A program made the position numbers and the translations under genes. A model generated the notes under the pieces. That model was not told where the DNA came from, did not search any database, and was given only the letters and a program-made list of their open reading frames with translations. Below, piece by piece: positions 9,954 to 21,384 of a stretch of 64,000 nt of DNA (position 1 is the first letter of the stretch; each line of letters begins with the position of its first letter). Source of the stretch: Atrina japonica (Eukaryota > Mollusca > Bivalvia > Pterioida > Pinnidae); the NCBI GenBank assembly GCA_030159075.1, contig BROG01000297.1:361501-425500 (forward strand), written 5' to 3'.

Positions 9954-10863
9954 CAGTGTTCAATCTAGGCTGCGCCATTGCGTCAATGGCCCGCTGAAAT
10001 CAGACATGGCGCAATTAAAATTCAATGATGGGCCACTCGGGCGCAATGCTAATCTTCCCAGTGATAATTTTATTTCAATTAAATGTCCGCGTATAAGCTG
10101 AAATAATACCTTGAAATGTAACATCGTGGATAGTCTAACGCGAATAATCAAGCCCGCTCCGTGTCCGATTATCTCCATACTACGCTAGGTTAATGCAGTG
10201 ATCGAAGTGAACGGAATAGAACGACTGAATATTTGGGTTATGGATAGTCTTGAGCAAACCACATAGCCGGAAGTAACTGCCTGGTATTATTAGTTAAAAC
10301 GAGGCTTCAGTGTCAGAGTCTGCCAAACGCTTAAGGTCCGCTATATACTGTCAAGCGTTATGTGCTGCGTCCATGTGCAGACGACGTTTTTCTCTCTGTT
10401 AAAATTTAAAAACATGAAGAGAATATCGGATTTTTTCTCAGCCACCCAGAGTTCTAAAAAAAACTCGAAATGATATTCAAAACAACCCAAGTTCGTCATC
10501 AAGTGAAAAAAAAAAAATCAGAATCTGTCTCTGAGAATCAGAAACGAAAGTTTCAAAATCAGTGGTTACACGACGAACGTTTTAAAAACTGGTTGACTTA
10601 TGATGACAAATCTTGTACCGTGAACTATAGTGTATGCACAAAATTTTAAAAAGTAAATCCCTTCACCACAGGATGTACCAATTTTTGTATATTGGTGAAC
10701 AATGTACATGGACAGTTATGATGGTTACAGTAAACTCTAAACTCATCACAATTGGTCAGATTTTTTTTATAAGTTATGACCCCTTCTTTTTGAAAATGGC
10801 CCCCTGATTTTTATAGCATGGGCCCGTCTGGCCCCCTTGTTCGTGGTCCTAGATTGAACACTG
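9954..10863 (+). mobile_element. Decayed hAT-type DNA transposon (~0.9 kb)
   Basis: Terminal inverted repeats of 16 bp: CAGTGTTCAATCTAGG on the left and CCTAGATTGAACACTG on the right. GTTAGG lies directly outside both ends, part of a target duplication. The CAGTG start suits the hAT superfamily. The interior holds a broken piece of the N-terminus of a transposase (10414-10649) and nothing of the catalytic or dimerisation region, so it is an internally deleted copy. Confidence 0.75.
10414..10649 (+). pseudogene. N-terminal remnant of a hAT transposase with a TTF/BED-like zinc finger
   Basis: The ATG at 10414 opens MKRISDFFSATQSSKKNSK before a stop; that K-R-x-x-x-D-F-F start is typical of ZNF862-like hAT proteins. 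In a shifted frame, 10542-10646 encodes KRKFQNQWL, then FKNWLTYDDKSCTVNY and SVCTKF, which resembles the start of the zinc finger (W-L-x-Y-D followed by C-x-V-C). Two frames, several stops and a missing remainder show it is dead. Confidence 0.6.
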
Positions 10864-12327
10864 GTTAGGCTGTCATATTTCAACTTTCAAGAAAAACAAT
10901 GACTGAAAATATCAGCATGAAAATAAGAAATAATGAAAAGATGTTATGTTACATGTAAGGGTATGTTTATAATTGGGAACTTCTGGCAAAAAATGGGAGA
11001 AAAATATATGTATATGATTTGCGATTGGGAATATAGCCCAATATATATTATGACTATAAATTTTGAGGGAAAGAAAAGCAATGTATTCTTTTTTGTAAAA
11101 CTAACCTTATGCAATCATTAATGGCAGAGCAATGTGAAAATTATTTGTACAAACACAAAGTTTTACATTTGTACTCGTGTAGAGAAATACAGTAGTTTTA
11201 ATTTCAACACAGGAATAACATTTACAATTTTTTGTTGTAAAATAAATTCTATTATGTTGTTTTGAGACTTGATGTGATAGGTATTGTCCAATGTACATGT
11301 AGTTAGATGGCGGGGCGGAGTAACCTTTTGATTATCGTACAGATGATTCTATACTCACTTTTCGGTTATGACAAGCTGCACAAGAAAAACATTCTATTCC
11401 TCACTGGAATACTCTCTTATGTATGGTGACAAGTAGGAACGATTACTCTAGCCAGTGTAATTTTGATGTTATGCTTTATCACCTAAAATTTAAACTTGTC
11501 CAGGTCAAGAAAGGGTTCACAAAATTAAGACTCCACCCAGCAGGTTATATAGATTTTACTATCGATGGTGTTATGGCCTAGACTCAAGGTCACACAGATG
11601 CTGTCAAGGTCATTGTTCTCTTTGATGATTTTTTTGGTCCTTGTCATACATGTATATGTACATTTGTAGCTTCTGCTTTCATACATGTACATTATATGCT
11701 TTATATTATTTGTGCAACCTCATTTTTGACCCAGATGTCTCTAATGGGAAGATGATGTCATGTGTCATGACCTTCACTTGAGATCAGTGCATTCATGTCA
11801 AGGTCACTAGATATGGATGGCATTTTTAAATTTTCTATTTGTACCTTGGACTTACATGTAAATGGAATTTTCTTTTTTTTCTAATACAATGAAATATAGA
11901 GTTTGTATAACTACACATGTTCTGGATATTTAAGAATTCTGTAAGATTTGATAATTAGACATGGTTTATCAGTGTAAAATGTATTTGACAAGATACATGA
12001 AGTTGTTTTACTTCAAATAATTTTTTGGTTGAAAGATACACAAGGATTTAGATTAAAAAGTATAGTTTAATGTCATTTTAATTAAGTGTTCCATATACAA
12101 TGAATATGTCAGATGTTTGTCTGTCTTCGCCAAGCTTACTGATAACTTACTCATTAAAACATTCTCTACATGTTATTCCCCTTGATAACTGACAAGGAAC
12201 TTATTGAAGTCTAATAAACAGCCAACCTGTTTTTTCTTCTTGCTTGAATTAACTACGAGCAAATAAGGTACATGTATATTTTACAGTCATCTTTTAAAAA
12301 TATTTCTTTCATTTAAAAATGTACCTT
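10864..12327. other. AT-rich intron, no gene
   Basis: Mostly low-copy DNA. Between about 11460 and 11850 there are repeated AAGGTCA-type words (GTCAAGGTCA, ACCTTCACTTG), probably an old degraded dispersed repeat. No exon is supported. Confidence 0.45.
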
Positions 12328-12420
12328 AACTTGTACACCCCCTAAAGACACATTTGGACTGATCTGTATCATTAATTTTCAGTAGAGTCTATTATTCTCA
12401 GGGGTAGATGCATATGGGTT
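12328..12420 (+). repeat. Palindromic 'AACTCAT' MITE, copy B (diverged)
   Basis: Contains CCCCTAAAGACACATTTGGA, AGTAGAGTCTATTATTCTCA and AGGGGTAGATG in the family order. The outer ends are eroded (TAACTTGTA and CATATGGGTT). Confidence 0.6.
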
Positions 12421-12979
12421 AAGGCCTACTTTCAGTGATTCGACAGGTTACACAGAGAAATATATTTCACTTCCTTTAGCTTAAAAGAACAATGTATCAT
12501 GGTTTAAAATATCAGACATTTGGTCCGACAGTGCCAATTTCCTACCAGAATACATGTACATTGTAAATGAAGTTATGATTACTTGATTTTTTCTGCGGGC
12601 CAGTGTTCTTTGCCTGCTCTGTGCAAAAAAGAATACGCACAGAAAGTATTGGAATTCTGAATTCTACCTAATATTACAAAAGGGAGCCAATCCAGCTAAA
12701 CAATGAAGCATTGATACTTGAGCATACATCAGATCGCCATCAGAAATCAAATTGTTTGGGGTATCATTTGCAAGTTTCCAATTATTTTTCAATGAAATTG
12801 AATTGATCAAAAAAACAAAAAACCAGGTAAACTTACATTGTATATATAAAATAAATACAGTGTACAGTGTGTATTGATAGACATTGTCTTTGTGATAAAA
12901 AGGGATGATGATTAATAAATGAAGGTATGGATGGAGTACATCCAACATATTTGGTAATAAGTCTCGCATTATACATATT

Positions 12980-13052
12980 TAACTCATCAATCACCCCTAT
13001 AGACGCATTTGGACTGGTCTGAGTCCATTGTTTTTCAAGGGTTGATGAGTTA
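12980..13052 (+). repeat. Palindromic 'AACTCAT' MITE, copy C
   Basis: Ends TAACTCATCA and TTGATGAGTTA are inverted. The interior ACGCATTTGGACTGGTCT and GTCCATTGTTTTTCA match the family. It lacks the short ATCATTGATTTACA segment found in copy D. Confidence 0.7.
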
Positions 13053-14246
13053 TAAAAATTGAGTAAAAAAATTAATTGATGACCGAGATCAATAGTGATC
13101 AATACCATCAGCTTTATACATGTATAGTGTTCAAATACATTCTATAACGTTAAACACAGAAATGAATGCACAATTTTAACGGCTAATATTTCAGTTCTGT
13201 AAAAGATCAAAAGTGTAAAGACTATATTTTTTAGATAAACATTATAATATGTTCAACAAAACACTTTCATGAAATCATGTACGTTGTCAATAATACATAA
13301 TTGATGAAAGTCAACTACTGGTAATCGTTTACGGTAGCTTGTGATCATAAACACTGTGAAATTGATGTTGAAATAACAATTGCACAATGGATCAATTTCA
13401 AGTTTACATGTGTACACGGTGGGATTTTTAAGTTCTATCAACAGTAGTTGTGTACATTCATCAAGTTTATCATATAGCTTGTGACAGTGGGAAAATAGAC
13501 AAATTATTTCTTCCTTTCAATGCCAATTAATTTTCTCCGTGATGTAGTTTAGAACAGTTATCATATGCCAATTAATTCTCACCATGATATAACTTAGAAG
13601 AGGTAAATGTGCATTGTTTGTACATGTATGCCAATGAATTCTCCCTTTGATATAGGTTTGAACACATACAGGTACCAATATACATGTATGTATGTCAAAG
13701 AATTCTCCCTATGATATACAAATGTATAGTAATTTAGAACAGGTACATGTACATGTATGTCAATTAAATATCCCTGTGATTTTGTTTAGCAGGGGTCGAA
13801 TTTAGCATTTCTGTGTCATTGGCGATCAGTAGGTCTAGTTGAAAATAAATTTGACCACTCCTTTGACAAATTCAATAGTCTCAAATTGGTACGGAAAATT
13901 ACCAATTTAGCGTGTACAATGTATTTTAATTACTGAATCGGTATTTTAATGAGTTATCTATTTTTTTATTTTCTGTTCTCATGAGTCAAAGCAACTACAA
14001 TTTACATGTACATGTAGTTGGCATCGAGAAAAATATATAATGGGCTGATAAATGTTAAGGTATAATTCTTTTAATATATGTACACTTTCATGAATCGTTG
14101 CTCATGTTTTTACTGTAATGTTTACACACATTTATTACTAGTCAACCGGACAAGTTGAAGCAAAGCCTTGACTAGTCCGCTGCAAAAGTTACCAATCTCA
14201 AACTGGCGGACAAGTGCTAATTTTGAATCCTGTTTAGAACAACTAC
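13053..14246. other. AT-rich intron, no gene
   Basis: Contains a loose set of four or five phrases of the form 'TGCCAATTAATTCTCC...TGTGATATAG...TTAGAACAGGTA' between about 13510 and 13790, a degenerate tandem repeat of about 60-90 bp. Nothing coding is seen. Confidence 0.5.
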
Positions 14247-14505
14247 TTGCAGTGGCATAATGGTAGCGTGTTTGACTTGCAAACAGAAGGTCTTGGGTTC
14301 AATTCCCGGCACCGGGTCATACCAAAGATGTATAAAAATGGTAGTATAGACTGTTCCTTTGCCAAATGCTGGAATATGAACTGAAAGTCACAGGTCTTTC
14401 TGCTGAGACTTAAAATCGAGGTCCCATGTCAGAAAGGCATTCAAAGAACCTTTGATCATTGCATTGATGTCAGTCCTGTAACTTATTGGTAGGTAAAAAT
14501 TTGTG
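14247..14505 (+). mobile_element. tRNA-derived SINE, GTTAAACAACAA-type family (diverged)
   Basis: The head has a pol III A box (TGGCATAATGGTAG) and a B box (GGGTTCAATTCCCG) at tRNA spacing. The body has ATCGAGGTCCCATGTCAGAAAGGCAT and AAAGAACC phrases, which align with the 'GGTCCCATGTCACAGTAGGTGTC ... AAAGAACCC' part of the copies at 15866 and 40862, here written only as similarity. The 3' tail is lost. Confidence 0.6.
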
Positions 14506-14584
14506 GCACTGTATCAAAAGCTGGTGACATTTGAATAAGTGAAAAATCTAGAGCATGAACATGTATGTCAGTTTTTCCTATGGT

Positions 14585-15275
14585 ATAATATGTACTTGAT
14601 TTAAAGGAAATATACATTGTATACAATTGTGTACTGGTTTTAAAGGTAATATACAGATTGTATACAAATGTTTACAAGTTTTAAAGGTAACATACATTTT
14701 ATACAAATGTGCACTGGTTTTAAAAGCAATATATATTGTATAAAAATGTGCACTGGTTTTAAAAGCAATATATATTGTATAAAAATGTGTAACAGATTTA
14801 AAGGTAATATACATTGTATAAAAATGTGTAACAGATTTAAAGGTAATATACATTGTATACAAATTCTTACAAGTTTTAAAGGTATGTAATATACAGATTG
14901 TATACAAATGTTTACAAGTTCTAAAGGTAATATACAGATTGTATACAAATGTTTACAAGTTCTAAAGGTAATATACAGATTGTATACAAATGTTTACAAG
15001 TTTTAAAGGTATGTAATATACAGATTGTATACAAATGTTTACAAGTTCTAAAGGTAATATACAGATTGTATACAAATGTTTACAAGTTCTAAAGGTAATA
15101 TACAGATTGTATACAAATGTTTACAAGTTCTAAAGGTAATATACAGATTGTATACAAATGTTTACAAGTTTTAAAGGTAATATACATTTTATACAAATGT
15201 GCACTGGTTTTAAAAGCAATATATATTGTATAAAAATGTGTACCAGATTTAAAGGTAATATACATTCAAAATGTA
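14585..15275. repeat. Minisatellite, 41-bp unit
   Basis: Units read GGTAATATACAGATTG, TATACAAATGTTTACAAG, TTCTAAA; successive CTAAAGG sites at 14921 and 14962 give a 41-bp period. The first third uses a variant unit (TATATTGTATAAAAATGTG with CACTGGTTTTAAAAGCA) and the middle a few 'GGTATGTAATATACAG' longer units. About 16 copies. Confidence 0.9.
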
Positions 15276-15523
15276 TTGTGCATGAAATAGATATTGGCAT
15301 GTAGGTACAATGTATTACTTATGAATGATCCATGTACATGTAAACTTGATAATTATGCTAGCAAGATACAGAATTAATCTAAGTTGTTACGTAGGCAATC
15401 AATTCTTTTTCGCTTTCATTTCTTAAAATAGTATATTTAGTGGCTGATGGAGTATGTGACATTTCAAAAGTTCAAATTATCATTTGTACAAGTTTGAACA
15501 CTCTAAAATAAAGAGAAAATTGA

Positions 15524-15609
15524 TTAACTCATTGACCCCTAAAGACACATTTAGACTGGCCTAAATCATTGATTTACAGTCCATTGTTTTTCAGGTGTGG
15601 ATGAGTTTA
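15524..15609 (+). repeat. Palindromic 'AACTCAT' MITE, copy D
   Basis: Best-preserved full-length copy: TTAACTCATTGACCCCTAA at one end, AGGTGTGGATGAGTTTAA at the other, and AATCATTGATTTACAGTCCA in the centre. Confidence 0.75.
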
Positions 15610-15639
15610 AGTTTTGACTGTGGCATCAAGCCTGCTTCT

Positions 15640-15812
15640 GATATATAGACCCCCATTTGGACACAACAAAACCAGTCTTTATAGGGAGGTAGTCTTTATA
15701 TAGAGGTTGATTTGTAGACAAATGGTACTATTGGGGACAGCAAAAAACAGTCTTTATGACTGGGTGGTCTTTATACACAGGTGGTCACTAAAGCAGGTTT
15801 TTCTGTAAATTG
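15640..15812 (-). repeat. Degraded pogo-like element
   Basis: Phrases such as GTCTTTATAGGGAGGTAG, CTTTATACACAGGTGGTCAC and AAAGCAGGTTTTTCTGTA match the minus-oriented copy at 20528-20706, including the CAGGTTTTACTG end. The left end is eroded. Confidence 0.5.
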
Positions 15813-15865
15813 TCATTAATGTAGTAAAGTTAAAATTTTGTTTCCTCTAAGCTTGTGTCATTTGT

Positions 15866-16141
15866 TTGTTTATTGTTGTTTAACGTCCCATTCAAGAATC
15901 TTTCACTCATATGGAGATATCACCAAATGCTGGTGAAGGGCTTCAAATTTTGGCCTATATTCGGCACTTATGGCCATTGAGCAGTGAGGGTTCTTTAACA
16001 TGCTGACACCTACTGTGACATGGGACCTCGGTTTTTACTGTCTCATCCGAAAGATGGGAAACCAACCTGCGGCTGACTGGACTCGAACTCACGACCTCAC
16101 GATCAAGAGTCGAGCGCGCTACCGACTGAGCCAGGCTGGCT
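15866..16141 (-). mobile_element. tRNA-derived SINE, GTTAAACAACAA-type family, full length
   Basis: Read on the minus strand: tRNA-like head with A box TGGCTCAGTCGG and B box GAGTTCGAGTCC, a body with GAGGTCCCATGTCACAGTAG, and a tail TTAAACAACAATAAACAAAC. The host flanks CTTGTGTCATTTGT (from 15852) and CTTGTGTCTTTTGT (16142-16155) are a 14-bp target duplication with one mismatch. It could belong to the V-type SINEs described in molluscs (for example RUDI), which I cannot confirm here. Confidence 0.85.
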
Positions 16142-16254
16142 CTTGTGTCTTTTGTAATACGTTGTAAGTAAAGTATTAACTACATAACCTTTTAACAGTG
16201 TCCAATGTATAATATGAACTAAAGAGTCTATAGTTGGGCTCCATGTTGCATTGG

Positions 16255-16720
16255 TTTATGATATACAGAACTTCAATCACCTTAGACTATACCTAAAGCC
16301 TCTTAGACTTTTATGGTAAATCTTAATTAGATTCATTTGCTAATGTGTCTTACTCTCAGGTTTTTTTTAGCTAAACCATTTTAGATTTTATAGTTAACAT
16401 GTCTTACACTTTATAGCTAAGTCATCTTAGACTTTAAGTTTCTTAGATTCTATAGCTAAAGCTCCTTTAATTTTCTATAGCTAACATGTCTTGTGTTCTA
16501 TAGCAAAGCTCCTTTAATTTTGTATGGCTAAAATGTCTTGTGTTCTATAGCAAAGCTCCTTTAATTTTCTATAGCTAAAATGTCTTAGATTCTATATAGC
16601 TAAAGCGTCTTAGACTCTTTAGCTAAATCGTCTTAGATTCAATTGCTGAAGTGTTGTGGATCGTATTGCTAAAGCTCCGTTAAGTTTATATACATGTAGC
16701 TAACAGTCTTAGATATCAAA
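16255..16720. repeat. Degenerate minisatellite around 'TCTTAGATTCTATAGCTAAA'
   Basis: Repeated phrases TTAGATT(C)TATAGCTAA, AGCTCCTTTAATTTTCTATA and ATGTCTTGTGTTCTATAGC with irregular spacing of roughly 20-60 bp. Units are old and uneven. Confidence 0.75.
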
Positions 16721-16909
16721 TCTCACCAGTTGATGGTAAAATTACAATATTACAGCATGCAAGGTTGTTTGATAAAAAGAAAAAACAATTATTTGAAGTA
16801 CTTGTGCAAAAGTAATATTGGTAAAGTAAAAGCCACAAAACCAAATTAACACCCAATTTCCCCATACCACTCCCAGATTACACAGTGGTTAAGCTTTTTA
16901 GCTTATATT

Positions 16910-17320
16910 CTGAAACATTCAACTACATTTAGATAGAAATATAGATGTATTCCAGATAAGGTTTCTAGCTCATTTTCTGGCACATACAGAACATTTAGAC
17001 AGAAATACAGACATGTACCAATTAAGGTTTCTAGCTCATGTTCTGGTACATACACTACATTTAAACAGGAATACAGATATGTACCAATTAAGGTTTCTAG
17101 CTCATGTTCTGATACATATAATACATTTAGACAGAAATACAGACATGTACCAGTTTAGGTTTCTAGCTCATGTTCTGGTTCATACACTACATTTAAACAG
17201 GAATACAGACATGTACCAGTTTAGGTTCCTAGCTCATGTTCTGGTTCATACAGTACATGTACATTTAGACAGAAATAATAGACTTTTACCAATTTAGGTT
17301 TCTCATTTAGAAGTTGTTTC
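16910..17320. repeat. Minisatellite, 66-bp unit
   Basis: Units contain AGACATGTACCA, AGGTTTCTAGCTCATGTTCT, GGTACATACA and CATTTAGACAGAAATA. Five to six copies. Because 66 is divisible by three, an in-frame run of 22-residue repeats appears at 17013-17297; this is a by-product. Confidence 0.9.
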
Positions 17321-17634
17321 CTGTTTTGTACAGAAAAAACATTAGTTGTAAAAGCTTGGTGTTAATGGAGTCTTAAATAGTTGTTAGAAGTTTGCTATTA
17401 AATACCTAAGTTCTTAATTTATCCATTGGTAACAGAAGTTACTTACAGGAATATTGCATGTATACTTAACGATTTTATGGTGTGCAACATACGTAGGACT
17501 TTCTTAAATTATAATTAATTCTTATATTGCACACGTACATGTAATTAGAAGAATTCAATGAAACCGTAAAATAATTTATTCTTGTAGTCAATATAGACTG
17601 TATTGGTTTTGCCGTAGATGCTTCATCTGAGTGG

Positions 17635-18400
17635 CAGAGGAAGGACATCTCGGAGGGGGCAGAGAGGAAATCCAAGAGGGGAGGGAGTGAATCTCACAGG
17701 CTGAGGGAGGGCATCCCATAGGGGATCAGGGAGGGAATCAGAGAGTGATGGAAGGAAATGTTGCAGGCAGAGGAAGGGAATCTCACAGGCAGAGGGGGTA
17801 TCCTAGAGGGGGAGGGATGTCATATCAGAGGCAGAGGGAGGTCATCCCAGAGGGGGTCAGGGAGGGAATCATAAAGGGATGGGTGGGAATTTTGCAGGCA
17901 GAGGAAGGGAATCAAATGGACAGAGGGGACATCCTAGAGAGGAGGGAGGTCATCTCACAGGCAGATGCAGGGCATCCTATAGGGGAGGGCATCTCACAGA
18001 CAGAACCAAGGCATCCTAGAGGGGGAGGACATCTCACAGAAAAAAGCAGGATATCCTAGAGGGGGAGGGAGGGCATCTCACAGGCAGAAGCAAGGCATCC
18101 TAGAGTGGAGGGAGGGAGGGCATCTCACAGGCATTAAGAGGGAATCCTAGAGGGGGAGGGAGGGCATCTCACAGGCAGAAGGAGGGCATCCTAGAGAGAG
18201 AGGGAAGACATTTCACAGGCAGAAGAGGCTATAATGGTAGAGGGGAAGAGGGAGGGGAGGATATCCCACAGACAGAGAGAGGGCCTCCTACAGGGGGAGG
18301 AAATTTTTTAGAGGCTAAGGGAAAGCATCTCAGAGGCAGAAGAAGGGCATGTCAGAGGGGGAGAGGTCATGTTAGAGGCAGAGGTCACCTCAGTGGCAGA
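17635..18400. repeat. Polypurine minisatellite (~40-45 bp unit)
   Basis: Irregular repeats of GGCATCTCACAGGCAGA followed by GGCATCCTAGAGGGGGAGG. The + strand is largely A and G for more than 700 bp, with GGGGGAGGGAGGG blocks. Confidence 0.85.
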
Positions 18401-18654
18401 GCATTTTCTGTTCAGATTTTGGTCAGACCTAGCACTTATTCATACATGTAGTGAGTGTCTAGTGTGTGCTTGACTTAAGAAGTGTAAAGTCACATGCCTT
18501 TCAGATGGGACTAAGTTCCTTTATCATGTTGCAAGATATTTTCATAATTAATTTTCAACTAATTATCTAATAAAGGATGAAGCAATTCTCAAACCTGAAA
18601 TGAGTGACTGGTTTTAATCATATTATTTTCAATAAATGACTTGGTCATAGAAGT

Positions 18655-19515
18655 CTAGAACTATGCTACATAGTACAATATGTAATCTGGGAGTCATGAC
18701 TTAGTCATTGAGGTCCAGCAATTACGCTACATTGTACAATATGTACTCTGGGAGTCGTGATAATGACTTGGCCATAGAAGTCCAGCAATTGCGCTACATT
18801 GTACATTATGTACTCTGGGGAGTCGTGATAATGGCTTAGTCTCACAGGTCCAGCAATTATGCTACATTGTACAATACGTACTCTGGGAGTCGTGATAATG
18901 ACTTGGCCATAGAAGTCCAGCAATTGCGCTACATTGTACATTATGTACTCTGGGGAGTCGTGATAATGGCTTAGTCTCACAGGTCCAGCAATTATGCTAC
19001 ATTGTACAATATGTACTCTGGGAGTCGTGATATTGACTTAGTCATCGAGGTCCATTAATTGTGCTACATTGTACAATATGTACTCTGGGAGTCATGATAT
19101 TGACTTAGTCATCGAGGTCCAGCAATTACGCTACATTGTACAATATGTACTCTGGGAGTCGTGATAATGACTTGGCCATAGAAGTCCAGCAATTGCGCTA
19201 CATTGTACAATATGTACTCTGGGGAGTCGTGATAATGACTAAGTCTCACAGGTCCAGAAATTATGCTACATTGTACAATATGCACTCTGGGAGTCTTGAT
19301 AATGACTTGTTCATAGAGGTCCATTAATTGTGCTACATTGTACAATATGTACTCTGGGAGTCATGATAATGACTTAATTAATCTTAGAGTTCCAGCAATT
19401 ACGGTACACTACATCGTACAATATGTACTCTGGGAGTCGTGATTATTACTTAATTAGTCTCAGAGTTCCAGCAATTACCGTACACTACATGTACAATATG
19501 TACTGTGGGAGTTAG
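18655..19515. repeat. Minisatellite, ~66-67-bp unit
   Basis: Units read ACTCTGGGAGTCGTGATAAT, GACTTGGCCATAGAAGTCCA, GCAATTGCGCTACATTGTAC, AATATGT. About 13 copies with two alternating kinds in the first half (GGAGTC/GACTTGGCC and GGGAGTC/GGCTTAGTCTCACAG). Confidence 0.9.
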
Positions 19516-20444
19516 ATAAAATGTAATCAGCATATGAACAATGGGCGCAAATTATATTTCAATTATAGAATATGTATTCAAAGTACATTTAGCAGGTGCT
19601 GTTCCAAGGCACACACACACACTCACATGTGCACACACACACACGTCACATGTACATGTACTTATGGCTATTTGATTTTTCTGTTTCCAATATATCTACT
19701 TCCCAGATATGGTCATAGATCTTAAATTTCCGTTGAAGACCTAATGTCATTATTTTCATGGGCACTCAAAAACAACAAAAATGAAACCAAAACGAAAAAT
19801 GTTTACTTGAATAATGGAGATGATATCTCAAAATCAGCGAATACTTAATGTTACCAAATTCATTATTGTAGGATATGCCATGGAAATTTAAACTCACAAA
19901 ATCAATGAATTTTTAAGTATTCGTAGGGAGTAGGAGGTATGGATCGTACATAGAGAACTTTGTGCCTTCACTTTCTTATTGTTGATTTCTATCGCTGTGT
20001 AAATGTAGGTGGAACTCCTTTCACTTGTAGAGCTATCGAATTGATTTAACATCAGTAAAGTATTTAAAGGTTGTTGTGATCTTGTAAAACTATATATCGA
20101 TTTCTGTATCATCAGCCAGGTTTGAAGTCTCAGTTTTCCATCATAGCCCTTCTCAATTTCCTGAGGTGATGGATAACATGCATGCGTATAAGCTAGGAAT
20201 TAGATTTTATGTATTAAGTTTCCTTACTTTGACATCCATCTTGCTTGTCAAATAACAGATTTCCAGAGCTAGAAAGTAAATGTATCTAATAAATAGGACA
20301 ATGGCATCAAAGATGAATTACATATATACCACTTTGTAGAAAAATTACTAAGGATAACATGATCTTGTATTATTCAAAATATAAGTGTCATTTACATGTT
20401 TATATACTTAGGACCAAATTTGAACCTAAAAATCATAACCTAAT

Positions 20445-20449
<5 letters not shown>
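19516..20449. other. Intron, (CA)n and low-copy DNA
   Basis: Contains a broken CA microsatellite at 19609-19645. The rest is low-copy AT-rich DNA without an exon signal. Confidence 0.5.
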
Positions 20450-20513
<64 letters not shown>

Positions 20514-20527
20514 CACACACACACACA
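20450..20527. repeat. (TA)n then (CA)n microsatellite
   Basis: A pure TA run followed by an ACACAC run, directly abutting a pogo-like element; such elements target TA. Confidence 0.9.
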
Positions 20528-20706
20528 CAGTGAAACCTGTATATAGGGGCCACCCAAGGGACCAGAAAATATTGACCTTTATGTGCAGGTGACCCTTATA
20601 CACAGGTTCAATTTAGTTGAAGTATGCAGTAAAGGAACTTGAAAAAATTGGCCTTTATAGACAGGTAATCCTTATATACAGGTGGTCGCTATAGCAGGTT
20701 TTACTG
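20528..20706 (-). mobile_element. Pogo/Tigger-like MITE, inverted partner of 23878-24056
   Basis: Ends CAGTGAAACCTGTATATA and TATAGCAGGTTTTACTG are terminal inverted repeats with the CAGT start and TA flank typical of pogo-like elements. The interior (GGGGCCACCCAAGGGACCAG, TTGACCTTTATGTGCAGGTG, AACCTGTGTATA complement) is the reverse complement of the copy at 23878. Confidence 0.75.
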
Positions 20707-21036
20707 TATATATGTATATATACACTTGCCGTTATTGACCCATTAAGTGCCTGTGTCCCTGTATAAGTGCTCCCCCCTCCTTTTTTATATATGATCAAGA
20801 ATGTATTTCTTGCTGGTGGACAAGGAGATGTGATCCTGAAAAAACCCTAGCCCCTAGCAACAGAATTATGTTGATAGGTGTCCTGGGTAATAACTACAAC
20901 AACTTTACAACTGTGCCTTATAAAATACGATAATTGTTTTTTTTAACTTTTTCAGTTATTAATTGGTCCCTTTAAGTGCCCACCCCTTTTTCCTGATTTT
21001 TTTAGCACCCTGGGCGCTTGATGGGTCAAATACCGT
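20707..21036. other. Intron, degraded repeat
   Basis: Carries two mentions of 'TTAAGTGCC' and 'ATTGACCCATTAAGTGCC' / 'CTTGATGGGTCAAATACCG' that are near-inverted, so 20735-21032 is probably another old TIR element with a GGGTCAA-type end. No coding. Confidence 0.45.
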
Positions 21037-21370
21037 ATTACATGCTTGTGAAATCATAATGCAGAGTTCAATATACGCCTATGCAGCATAAGTAACGCCA
21101 TATTACAATTGGATACAGAGTTTCTGCCGGAGCTACTTTTCTAAATGGGATTCAAGTTATCCAAAATATTTGATAACATCTTTAAAAACGGAATTATAAA
21201 TATAATTTTAAATATGGTGGCATGTAATAATTACAACACCACACAAATGTTTCTATTTGTATCATCAGACTGTACTTGATCAATGTAGTGGATGGATTCA
21301 ATGAGATCAATGTATAGCTATCGTTGAATCCATCCTCTACAATGATCGTGCACAGTGTGCTGATATGGAT
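21037..21370 (-). repeat. Dispersed palindromic element, copy 1
   Basis: Reverse-oriented relative to 56645-56965. Shared landmarks are ATTACATGC-type end, GCAGAGTTCAATATACGCC, GGATACAGAGTTTCTGCCGG, CACACAAATGTTTCTAT, and a palindromic centre GTGGATGGATTCAA ... TTGAATCCATCCTCTAC. Non-coding, probably a DNA-transposon derivative. Confidence 0.7.
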
Positions 21371-21384
21371 AAAAACGTGTAGTT

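Noticed and set aside
17013..17297. 94-codon repeat protein
   Set aside because: By-product of the 66-bp minisatellite; no start context or splice signals.
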